From assembly GCA_021927905.1 (NCBI GenBank), contig BLLK01000069.1, positions 3,224,001-3,288,000 on the forward strand: a DNA stretch of 64,000 nt. The letters run 5' to 3'. Under the pieces are notes generated by a model that saw only the letters and a program-made list of their open reading frames with translations, was not told where the DNA came from and made no database searches. The position numbers and the translations under genes were made by a program. The stretch is from Chaetoceros tenuissimus (Eukaryota > Bacillariophyta > Thalassiosirophyceae > Chaetocerotales > Chaetocerotaceae). This document shows, piece by piece, positions 19,407 through 30,531 of this stretch (its first letter is position 1; each line of letters starts with the position of its first letter).

Positions 19407-20143
19407 GGTAGTAGGTTCTAATAGAATTGCAAATGCACAAAGCTAATTCTCGTTGAGGTTTTGTAAACTTCTGGATCGAGTGAGTAGTCTACACTTGAAA
19501 AGATGAGAAGATATCCAATAGTCAGCAGTCAGCCCATCAGAAAATAATGGTGCGTCATTGATGATGATCGATATGATTGATGTACCTTAACCTTGCCACA
19601 TAACTACTAAAAGGCTAGAAATTATTTATAGGCCGATTTCTTGAGTTCATGTACATATTCCAAACACTTGTATTTCGAATTAAAACCGAATAATAATGCT
19701 TGTTTTTGACGGCATGAGTTGCGTAGACTAAAACTTTACGTATGATGTTGAAAAACGATTTTTTCATTTTGGAAATTTGCAAAAATGAAATTTTGGAGAT
19801 TGAATCTTGTTCAGGAAATTTCATTTAATTTTAGTCAAATACAAGACATAATCTGTCTTATTTCATATTAAAATGGTATGTGGCGCGCTCGCCATTCTCT
19901 GCTTTTCTACCTTTTCCATGTTGGTGGCAATATTGATGTGAAATCATACCTCTACAGTGTAATGCAATGGTAGAGTTGTGTTGATCAGTCATCAGTTAAT
20001 CACATTAGTTAATGGAACCTAAACACTAGCCAAACTATAGTAAATAGACTTCGTAAACAGTGCCGTTGTTGCTATTAAATTGAAGAGAATAAAAAGAGAA
20101 ATTAGGCTCCAAAATAATCCGTCCTTTGCTAGAAAATACATAA
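19407..20143. other. Divergent intergenic region
   Basis: Shared upstream region of the CcmI-like gene (minus) and the BRCT gene (plus). It is AT-rich with no gene, no strong repeat and no recognised regulatory motif. Confidence 0.5.
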
Positions 20144-23100
20144 ATGGATCAGTCCATACATTCACATGAAGATGCCATGTCGTCTACAAAAGAGACTGGT
20201 TCCATCACTGACAGAATTGATTCTGGTGTCCTTCGGTAAGTAGAAATATTTATTATTTTTGACACGAATACTTTCCACTTCATTTGCAAGTTTCTAAACA
20301 TGAGTTCCAACAGTTCCAAAGATGTACAATTTGATGACCAACATACCTTTATAAATCAAGATAGCTTTGATGAAGACAGCGACCAAGGATATGATGATAT
20401 GTTTACACAGGATCATGCTGAAAATTCATTTACTTTTGGATCCGAAGCGGGTCTCTTCACTCAAGCTGCTGAGGATTCGCAAGAATTTGAAGATTCCGAC
20501 AATGATGATGATTTAGAAATGAAGGAAAATCATGCTTCATTGGAAATTTGTGATGATGAAAGTAATAAGACTAAAGATTATGATAGAGATGGTGTTCAAG
20601 AACAAGAATATGAAACGAAAGATACAAAGCTTGTTGACAACTCTACGGAACTAGATTCGGAAATGCAAGACGATGAGTCAGAATCGCAGCGCAATGAAAA
20701 TGAAGTAGAATCAGTCAAAACTGGATTCACAGAGGAAAGTTCAAATGACAGAGTCTCTCAAGATTTGAATATAAATGATGACATGTATGAATCAAATGCT
20801 AGTAATGTGGAGTGTACTATGGCAACTGCAATCTATGAAAGTAGTCTGAATGATACTCAAATTATGGAGACTGCTTTAGAAGAAGAAGAAGACAAGACTG
20901 GCTTTACCATGGAAGATGAGGATAAGACACAGTCTATGGATGTACATACTCCAAACAAAGCTCTGGATGACGAAGAAAAAACTGGCTTCACCTTGGAAGA
21001 TGAAGAGAAGACACATTCTATGGACGTGCAATCTCCAATGGTTGGATCAAAGAACGATGATGAACAACAAAATAGGCCTATTGGCGACGAAGAGAACAGA
21101 TTCAATCATTCAGAATCTTTGCAGTCTGGATTTACTGAAAATTCTCAAAGCCAATCGCATAATGAAAACATGGTCGATAACCCAATAGAAGAAATGGAAT
21201 CAAAGATAGAAAATGAAAAATTTCAAGTTTCCCAAAGTAATGCCAAATCTCAATCTGAGGAAGTAGAAACTAATGAGGAAAAGAAAGATGAGGATGATGC
21301 AAAAAATTATAATCACGAATCAGTGAATGTTTCTATTCCTCCAATTTACACTGGCGATACGCAATCTTTGCCATCGCAATTCCCATTGACTTTGGATGCT
21401 GAGGAGAAAACCGCAGAATCTCTTGCAGAGCCAAAATCTATGATTGAAACTAAAAGCGGAGATGCTACTGGTGACGCAATAGTAGAAGAGAATGAATCTC
21501 GTAATGAGGATGAAGAACACTTGTCATCGCCGAAACCACAGCAAACTCCTCCAAAGGATGTATCTCAACGGCAATCATTATCGAATTCGTCGACCAAGTC
21601 TCTCATGGATGATAGGTAAGCGCGTCCAAAATTGTTTTGTGAACTTATATTTGTGAAAGCACTCTTTTCTCAACTTTCAAAATAATAGTTTTTGTGCTGG
21701 ATCCACACAAAAGATTTCACCTTTAACTACAGAAGCAAATAGTTATAAGAATTCTCTCTCGGAGTCTATTGCAAAGGATAAAAGCTTGGTCAATTTATCA
21801 GAGGAAATGGAAGCATCCAAGGACGCCAACGTTGAACCAGAGTCTATTGCAATGAAACCTCAGGATAGTGAGAAGACTGAAATGAAATCTGATGACGATA
21901 ATGATGATGATGACGATGATGATGATAATAATTGCAAAGTAGTACTATCATCAAGTCAAGATAAAGAGAAAGATGAGAGAGAAACTCCACATGCTTCAAT
22001 CCCCCCAATTGCGATAAATCCAACAGCCTCACCGGATTATCTTTCTTATCCACAAGATTATCTCAAAGAGAGTAGTATCAAAGAGAAGGAAATCGAAAGT
22101 CTTTCCATTACTCCTCAAAGTCAAATCTTGCTTGAACCTTCGATGATTAGAAAAGGCTTGGTACAACAGTCAATCATTGATAAGGTGGATAGTATGAAGC
22201 CAAGAAAGGCAACTAGAGAAACTGAAGATATTGAAAATTCAAGTGATGAAGAAGAAGAGAACGAATGTCCTCAAACTAAAAATGAATCTGTAGATGGTCA
22301 AAAAGAAGCAGCTTTGAATTTCTCACCAAAGAAAAAGGTCTTTGCGTGCACTAGTAAAGACGATGGATGGATTGATTCAAACAGAATGAAGCGAAAATCA
22401 TCCAATAATTTGCAACATTTCAATGTGAAGAAAAATACGCAAGAATTTCAAGAAGATATCGATGACGACGATGATGATAGTTTTGATGAGCGCCAAAGTA
22501 GGAGATCAGGAACTCATGCTTCCTCGTCACCTTGTCTGACTGATACCCAGCAGGATGATTTTGATGTAAAAATTACTTCAAATCATGCAATGACTGAGGC
22601 AGCATCTAGCCCTGTCAATGTGAACACATCAATTCAAAGAAAATCACTTCACAATGAATCTTCTTCGTCTGATGAATCCGATAGTGATAGTGATGTGGAT
22701 GATGACTTGCCATTGAATAGTTTGATCCAGTCCACACGAAAGGTTTGTCGTGAGCGCAGAGCTACAAAAACACCACCACCTCGACAACAAAAGAAATTAC
22801 AATCAGATATTGAAAGTGAATCCTCCAAAGACGAAATGGAATTTGAAGACCCCAAGACAGCTGTGTCTCAGTCGCAAAGCACGAAGGATGTGAAGTCCCA
22901 GCTTCGAAAGCTTCAACATTTAGATGTACAAGCTTTGACAGCGAAGATATTAAAGAGTCCTTTATTAGAGGGAGCAGAGCTGAAAGCCGAAGTTGATGAA
23001 TTGAAAAGGGAGAACAAAAAGTTGAAGAAGGAGGCAAGTGATTTGAAGAAACAGTTATCCACGGCAAACGCGAAATTGAAGGATAAGAATTCGATCATTG

Positions 23101-26071
23101 CCTCTCTTACAGCTAAGCTTGATGAATTACAACCTCTGATAGATGCAGTTCAACAACTCCAAATGCCAAAGTCAAAATCAAAGAAAAATATTTCCAAGTC
23201 ATCGCCACAAAATCATTCAAAAAAGAAGAAGTCAAAGCAAGATGAAGCACTATCAATCGAAAAGGGGAAAAAATCTAATTTGGAAACACCAAAGTCTAAG
23301 AAAACCATTGAAGTCAAGGCTAATCAAAAGGAGGCTGTCAAAAATGTAGTAACTGCGAGCATTAGCAAGAAAACAAAAGTACGAAACGTTCGTGGAAACA
23401 TGACATTCTCGAACTTGTGGAAGATACTGAGAACAGAATTTGGGTGGAAGTATCGAAATGGGCCTATGCCATATCTTCAAGTATACGTGCCTCCCGATGG
23501 AAGTGTAGCTATTGGAGCTCGAGTAGGGGTCGATTTCTATGAGGCAGATGATTTAATCTGGAAAAAAGCTGAGGAACTTGGAATTATTGAGGAACAATGT
23601 ACGGAATCACAAGAGCTCAGGGAAGAAGCCTATTTGAAGGAGTTGGAAGCATTTCAAAATGATGAGAGTAGCGACGATGATGACGAAATTCATTCTAATG
23701 CTACCAAAGTTACTGATCAAGTAGTGGTAACTAAGAGGGATGTTGCTACAAATGATGTTGGTATACAGAATGAAGACTCTTCCAGTGATGAGGATGAGTT
23801 TGACAATGAGAAATTATATGGAAAATTAGGAACCATGACTGAACTATCTTTGGTCAATGCATCTCTGTTGATCAAAGACTTCATTGAAATTGGTCCGAAA
23901 AGTCATTTCAGAAGAGATTTGTTCAACCCTTTGTGGAATATTCTTAGTCAAGGACAGGCATCAGTAAAGAAAGAGATCGCGTGGTCATACTGTAAGAGCA
24001 AAAAGAGCAAGGGAGCTGGTATGTTGGGAAGGGATTATTGGTTTGTCCCTCCTTTTTCAAAGGGGGCAGATGGTGACTATAACATTGACTACTTTACCAC
24101 CGAAGAAGAAGTAGTGGCTCATATTATCAAAGAGGTGAAAGGTTATTCATCTTTTGTAAAGACTTATGAAATAGATGTGAATGCCCTAGAGTATATTGAA
24201 GTTAAACTCTCTCGTTCGATTGAGGAAGCTCTTCCTTACGACGATGTGAAAAGCACAAGTCCGAATCAAAATAGACAACGCCAAGAAATATTGACTCCGG
24301 AGAATTCTAGAAAGAGAAAGGTTGCTTCAGCATCAGTTAAGGTTTCAGCTGAGAAAGGTAGCGAGTCCAAGTCTAGCACCAAAACAAACATGCGAGGTGT
24401 TGTAGCTGAGAAGGTATCTCAAAAAGGAAAGAAAAAACAAAAATCACCTCTGCAGAGTCCTGCGAAAGCACGAGTGTCTGTTCCACAACTTGAATTAACA
24501 TATTCCCCAAATAGGAAGCGAATTGCTACTCCAGGCTCATCAAGAAAAAGCACTCCTAATACAAAAAATACGAGTACATCCCCAAAAGCATTTTCTCAAA
24601 AGACAATGGAAGGAGCTGAGATTCTTATGCAATTAAACAAGTCTCTGAGCGAAGATTCTGTTTATGAAAATATTGCAACTACAAGTGGGGTGAAAGAGTT
24701 GCTGAAATTTAGACGGAGAACTTTGAAAAAACGCAATGCTCCAGAGACACCAAGAACTAGTCCTTCATCTCGGAAACGAGTGAAAGTCTCCCCTTCCGAA
24801 ATGTGTCACATGACTCAAAATGAAGACGACAGTCAAGAAATTATCTACAGATCACCTCGCAATACCAAGACTGGTGACAAAAATGCTTTACCCTTGAAAG
24901 GGCTAACATTCTTTGGCTCTGGCCTGACAGAAAAAGTTAAGAAGCATGTATCTTCACTCGGTGGCACTTTTATCAATGATATTTCTGAAAAACATGTGGA
25001 CGCAGATAAGGTACAGGACAAGCTTTTCTTCTTGTCAGATGTGAAATCAAGAAGAACACACAAGTATATTTTAGCATGTTCTCTCGGAGTACCAATGCTT
25101 CACTATCGATGGATTGAGGAAATGAAGGAGTCTTATGAACGCAAGCGAAAGGAAGGAGGAACTGTGATCAGTGCTTTCAATTCAGAGCTTTATAAGAAGT
25201 ATAGATTGCCTCTTGGACTTTCTAATTCCAGTGGATTGTTTCATTTACAACGTGCAAGACTTGCAAGAAAATGGGTGAAGGCAACCAATGAGAACGGTAC
25301 AGCTATTTTCAGTGGCTTGAATATGATTCTTGCTCTGGAACAATCTGATGCAGAGAAAAAGTGGTACGTGTTTGAATAGCTCTTTGGAATTTCTCTTTTG
25401 CTGTAAAAATTTTTGTTCTCACATACTGATTCTTGATCAGGGCGAACATTCTGAGAGTTTCAGGCGCTAACATTCTTCATGCTCGTGATGTGGATAAGAA
25501 AGATACAAAGCTCAATATCATTCTGGTTGATTCGATAAATATGCCTCCACATGTAACAGCAATGCCTTCTCGCGTATCCAAAGTTTTAAATAAAGCATCT
25601 TCAAGTCAGCCAAACGCACTAATTCTAGACTTGTCATGGGTGACACAATGTATTGTGCGAAGAAAACTCATCGATACTGATGAAGACAAGCGATTCAAAG
25701 TCAATATGAGCCTGTTGCATTCTGTAAAAGAAGGCAACGAAATTGAAATATTTTCAATGAAGGTAAAAAAATCAGCAGGTCTTACTCGATTTGAAGTTGG
25801 AGACTCAGTTAGTTTTGCAAGAAATGGAGACGAATGCGAGGGGCGAATCGTCTCTATTTCACACAACATGCAGACAAGAAAGAATACAGTTGAAGTAAAA
25901 GTTTTGGAAAGGCACGATGAATACAAACTCATGGATGGTGGACAAGGAACTTACTCTGTCAAAATTTCATCTGATGATTTACAAGGACAAATTGTGATTC
26001 TAAATGGGAAAGATTTTGAAGAAGTTGCGTGGAGTCAAGATTCAAATGTGTTTCTACAGATGAAGACTTAA
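20144..26071 (+). CDS. Large BRCT-domain protein, likely DNA-damage mediator
   Basis: Four exons, 20144-20235, 20314-21615, 21689-25363 and 25441-26071, give 1,899 residues. The first half is acidic and disordered, with many SQ and TQ sites and four copies of a K/S-x-GFT motif near residues 160-300, two of them in a perfect-length 28-residue tandem (KTGFTMEDEDKTQSMDV, KTGFTLEDEEKTHSMDV). A coiled coil lies near 889-945. Two similar small domains (about 1026-1100 and 1196-1283) share W-x-I-L and a PP-x-G type core (YLQVYVPPDGSVAIGARVGV; DYWFVPPFSKGADGDYNIDY). Tandem BRCT domains follow (GLTFFGSGLTEKVKKHVSSL at about 1531; ALILDLSWVTQCIVRRKL at about 1755, spanning the last intron), then a Tudor-like stretch, FEVGDSVSFARNGDECEGRI. 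SQ/TQ clusters plus tandem BRCT recall 53BP1/Crb2/MDC1-type mediators; the Tudor lies after, not before, the BRCT pair. Confidence 0.85.
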
Positions 26072-26803
26072 AAATATTAATTAATACTTTAATTGAAAGA
26101 ATAGCGGTGTAAAGCCTCGCCCTTGATCTATGAACTGCAAATGTAAAACGTCAATCCAAGAATGAATTAGAAATGTAAAACAATTGTCTACAAACTAAAA
26201 TCATTGCTCTTTCGAAAGAATTGTGTGAATTAAAAGTCATCTATGAGCTGCTACCTTTGACTACGAAAGCGTTTGAATGTAGAGTTTTTATGCAGCAAAA
26301 TAAAGCTTTGGCAAAATGAAGAAAGACCTCTCCACTAGCAAATTCTATGGTCGAGGTAATCAGTAGACTATTGAGTTACAAGATAGAGTACAACTACGAG
26401 TAAAGCAACAAGGTTTGAAAGAAGAAAAACATTGAGTCATTGAGTCATTGAGTCGAGTCATATATATATATATATATATATGAAATGTGATATGGAGTCA
26501 TTTGACAGATTCTCTTCTTCAAGTTAAAGTTGTGTATTTTCGAGTTGTTTTGGGAAGCAAATGATTTGTGATAAATTGAATAATATCCGACCACGAATCG
26601 GAGAATAAACTGTCCATGTTGTTAAGTAAGTTACTCCGAGATGACCAAATTAGCTATTAAACAAGATAGACATCCCAGAGCTTGATTGCCAAATTGAACA
26701 ACAGGAAACAGAAGCTGTTCTTTTTCCCTGGTTCAAATGACCGTGGTTATCAACTCGGTTCGGTTTCTCATCCACAAAACACATCAAAACATAATCAACA
26801 AAG
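26072..26803. other. Intergenic region with microsatellites
   Basis: No gene seen. At 26431-26482 there are three copies of ATTGAGTC-type words followed by a 20-base TA run. Confidence 0.55.
26431..26482. repeat. Compound microsatellite (CATTGAGT)n(TA)n
   Basis: CATTGAGT repeats about three times in tandem, then GAGTCA leads into roughly ten TA units. Confidence 0.9.
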
Positions 26804-29800
26804 ATGAAGTTTGCACTTCTACTTTGTTTCCTATTCACTGCTCTTGGAGAGAAGAATAGTGTAAGTGTATAATAAATGTAAAAATTATGGCTGAAGAGAT
26901 GAGTCGGCAACGACGACCGACTGGCTGGAAGCTAATAGTTATTCTTTACCTGCCTCACTCTTTAGTAACTCAATACTATTCCTCTTCACAGCTTCGAGGT
27001 AAACGCCAACTCAAAATACTTGATGATCCTTGTGTTGCTTCTATTGTGAATGTGCAATATGAAGATGGAACCGATGATCAATTCATGACCTGTGAAACTC
27101 CAAGCGGAAAAAGTTACAAGGTGAAAGCTGCAGACAAAAACTTTATCAAAAACAACTTTGGAAAAGGAAAGTATAAGTCTGGTGATGTTGATCTCACATT
27201 TGACGAAGATTTCATAATTGACGAAGCTACAGCTGAAATCAATTCCAAAAATCCCCCTGAAGTTGTTGAAAAGAACAAGAAGTTCAACAGCGGCAACAAG
27301 TACAACAACAATGAAGAACGTGAACTCCAGACTCAAGTCGTAGGAAATTGTGGTACCTACCTCGGAGGATCATGTGCTGGAACTAGAACTATTCTTGTTG
27401 TTCGTGTTATTGCTGTAGATAAATCTACAACTGCTTCTGAAAGTCAACTTGCGGAGAGCATTTTTGAAAATACTAACGATTCTCTCAACCTCCAGTCATG
27501 GTATAAGGAATGTTCTTACAACCAGTTGAACTTTGCCCCTGCAATAGGTGACGGGATCAACAATGGTGTAACAACAGTGACTGTGACCTTCTTCAACCAC
27601 TGATGGAGACTCTGTTATGAATAATGATATTGTTTCAGCGTTGAATACGGATTTTAATGTTACTAGTCCAAACCAAATCGCAGATCATATCATGTTTTGT
27701 CTTCCTCCTGGAACCATGAATGGCATTGCATATGCGAATGTTAATAATTGGCGTTCTGTTTATTCGGATAACTGGTGCACTTATGCATCGGCTCAAGGTA
27801 AGTTTGAAACAAGAGCTCATATTTTTGGTTCATTAAATCTATATAAAGTATTATTAACACATGCTCCGTCCGTTTTTTTCTTTGCAGCTCATGAAATTGG
27901 ACACAATCTTTCATTGGCGCATAGTGGTGATCCTGCTGGTACCGGTTCACAAGCAACCTATGGAGATAAAAGTGGTATGATGGGATTCAGCCATAACAAC
28001 GACGATGGCCCAAGACAGTGCTTTAATGCACCAAAGAACTGGCAACTTGGTTGGTATGCCGACAAGCATGTTTCTGTCTCGTTTGATGGATGGGAAGGAA
28101 ATCTTATTGGAATTTCCGACTATGGAAATTCCAATCTTGCTGCAGAAGATATGGTCATTGCAAAGGCAGATTTGAACGAGAGCTACTATGTGAGCTTCAA
28201 TAGAAAAACCGGCATCAATAGCGGTACTTTAGAAGGCGGAGATCAAGTCATGGTTCACAAGCGTGACCTAGGAACTGGATATGGAGATTCAGATGTTTTG
28301 GCATATCTAAATAGTGGGGGAACATATTCTTCTTCAGATTCAAACTTCGTTGTAACTGTGAATAGTATTGATTTGACCTCCAACCCTGCACGAGCTAATG
28401 TAAAGGTTGAGCGCTTTGATCCTCCACCTCCATGTTATACAGGTACTGTGTCCATTTTGATCAATCCAGACCCATATCCTGGTGAGACTTCTTGGGATAT
28501 TATAGATGATGCTGAGAATGTAATTGCATCAGGTGGTGCAATGGGAGAATCAGATATTGTGTTGGGGGATGGATACTACACTTTTTCAATTTATGATTCG
28601 TATGGAGATGGAATTTGTTGTAATTTTGGAAACGGATCCTATACACTTCAAATAGGGAGTACTTTCCAGGTTACAGGAAGCGACTTTGGTAGTGTAGAAA
28701 GCACTGCGTTTGGAATTTGCAACAATGTCTCACCTACAGTAGCCCCAGCGAATGTCCCGACTAGTCCCCCTACAGCTTTGGTAAGTAAACCTTTCTTGAA
28801 ATCCTATCATTATTTTGTCATATTGAAGCGTATAATCCTTATCTTTTGATATTATTACAGCCTACCAAGTCCCCTACACTACGATCTACGTTCGCGCCAT
28901 CATCAGTAGGTGATATGTCACCACATACACCATTTTCGCCTGATAACGAAGTGGTTTTGCATAGAGAGACACCAACAACGTCATCTGCTCCCTCTCATGT
29001 CCCAAGCAAAAATATTTCAAGTGCAGAACCTTCTTCTTTGCCTAATTTTACACCTTCAATACTTCCTAGCTCAAACCCTTCACTTTCCTTTTCATCAACA
29101 CCAAGTTTGTTATATTCAGATTTTCCATCGACAACACCATCAGACTTACCAAGTCTTTTGTTGCTGTCAAGCGAGCCAACTTTGTTACCAAGTGGTAAGT
29201 GTCATCTCATCATAGACTTTGGTTGCTACATTTGTTCTGTGATGTGTAAAATTTCAAATATCGATCGAGACTTGCCATATTTGGCAATTCGGAGAATCAT
29301 TACTGTCTCCACTATAATGCACTGACTTTGTCTTTTACATTAGATATCCCTTCGGTCCAAGCATCCATGGTACCTTCAAGTATTCTGTCTCTGGTTCCTT
29401 CCTTTGTTCAATCTGATCATCCATCTCAAGTTTCGTCCATGCTCCCTTCGGATATTCCTTCAGTTCAGTATTCGTTCAATCCATCATCAAGTTTTTCAAT
29501 TCAACCTTCAATCCATCTCTCTTCCAGTCCGTCCGAGGAAAAGCCTTCTTCCAGTCCATCTTTGCTTCCTTCGGATACACCTTCGCTCCTTCACTCGAGC
29601 GGGCCTTCTTCCAGTCCATCTTTGCTTCCTTCGAAAGAAATGAGTAAAAGTCCATCTAACAATTCCAGCACCAAACCATCCTCACTGTCTACCAGTCCAA
29701 GTAATAATCCAACCAACCTTAATTGTGAGCTCTCGGGACCCCAAATCCTTACTTTGAATGGTGCTCTGCGGAAATGCAACTACATAACAAGGAGTGCAGA

Positions 29801-30374
29801 TAAATTGTGCATTCGTGGAGAAAAGTATTGTGCAAACGAGTCAGAAAATCTTATTCAAGATTACAGCGATGTCTGCTGTGACTCTTGTAATGTATACTAC
29901 AATGATGCTTCCTGTTTCGCAGAAGCACCTGCACCAGCTCCTGCTATAAGTGTCCCCACCACTTTTGCACCTTCAACTACTTGTAAACCTACTACCATTG
30001 AAGTCAAGTTAAATGATGAAACCAATGAAAATGAAATCAAGCTGAAGAAGTATAACCCTTCCACTGGAAAATTCAGCATCAAAAAGTACGCTAAAGGGAG
30101 AAATGTTTTTAATGAAGCAAACAAAATATACAATTTTGATGTTGGTTGTCTTGAAACAGATGCTTGCTATCGTTTTGTTTTCAGAGACAAGAATAAAGAA
30201 ACTGGTGTTTCTGACGGATTTCTCAGTGGTGATGGATACGTAAAAGTCGTATATGGAGGAGAGACAATCAGATTTTCAAAATTTAACAATCCAAATAGGA
30301 GTGTGAAGAAGGTCAGATTAAAGTTTGGAGATAGTTGCTATTTTAAAGATATGAAGAATATCTTTCGAGAATAA
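26804..30374 (+). CDS. Secreted M11/gametolysin-like metalloprotease with Ser/Pro-rich stalk; apparent frameshift
   Basis: Exons proposed: 26804-26860, 26992-27797 (with a shift near 27587-27603), 27888-28780, 28861-29194 and 29344-30374. Exon 1 is a signal peptide (MKFALLLCFLFTALG). A propeptide of about 110 residues precedes a catalytic domain whose HEIGHNLSLAH is the metzincin zinc site, restored by removing the 90-base intron 27798-27887; YGDKSGMMGFS follows as in gametolysins. The frame changes from GVTTVTVTFF to TDGDSVMNNDIVSALN with no plausible intron, so one base is probably gained or lost there, by mutation or assembly error. Next is a GICC-containing beta domain (SIYDSYGDGICCNFGNGSYT), a long Pro/Ser stalk, a Cys-rich segment and a related beta domain (CYRFVFRDKNKETGVSDGFL). 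Family enzymes digest cell-wall glycoproteins. Confidence 0.8.
29543..29633 (+). repeat. 31-base direct repeat in stalk-coding region
   Basis: GCCTTCTTCCAGTCCATC followed by TTTGCTTCCTTCG occurs at 29543 and again at 29603, 60 bases apart. It encodes PSSSPSLLPS in the Ser/Pro stalk of the metalloprotease, consistent with stalk growth by slippage. Confidence 0.9.
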
Positions 30375-30422
30375 AAATTGATACAAAATTATACTTGCTC
30401 ATCCCACTCTATATTTTTAGTT

Positions 30423-30505
30423 GCAAATCATATCTTGTTTTTGTCTTCCATCTGGAACCATAAGTGGCATTACATATACTATATTAACAATTGGCACTAT
30501 AAAGG
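30423..30505 (+). pseudogene. Fragment of a metalloprotease gene
   Basis: About 80 bases match 27681-27760 of the intact upstream gene: CAAATCATATCTTGTTTTTG, CTTCC, TCTGGAACCAT, GTGGCATT and CATATACTATATTAACAATT against the gene's CAGATCATATCATGTTTTG, CTTCC, CCTGGAACCAT, ATGGCATT and CATATGCGAATGTTAATAAT. In the gene these encode DHIMFCLPPGTMNGIAYAN. The fragment sits 50 bases after the gene's stop, in the same orientation, and has no open frame of use. Confidence 0.85.
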
Positions 30506-30531
30506 TTATCATTCTACAAAAAGCTGTAAGT

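Noticed and set aside
27798-27887. In-frame reading through the metalloprotease intron
   Set aside because: The 90 bases are stop-free, but splicing rebuilds SAQAHEIGHNL at the zinc site and both splice sites are good, so it was treated as an intron.
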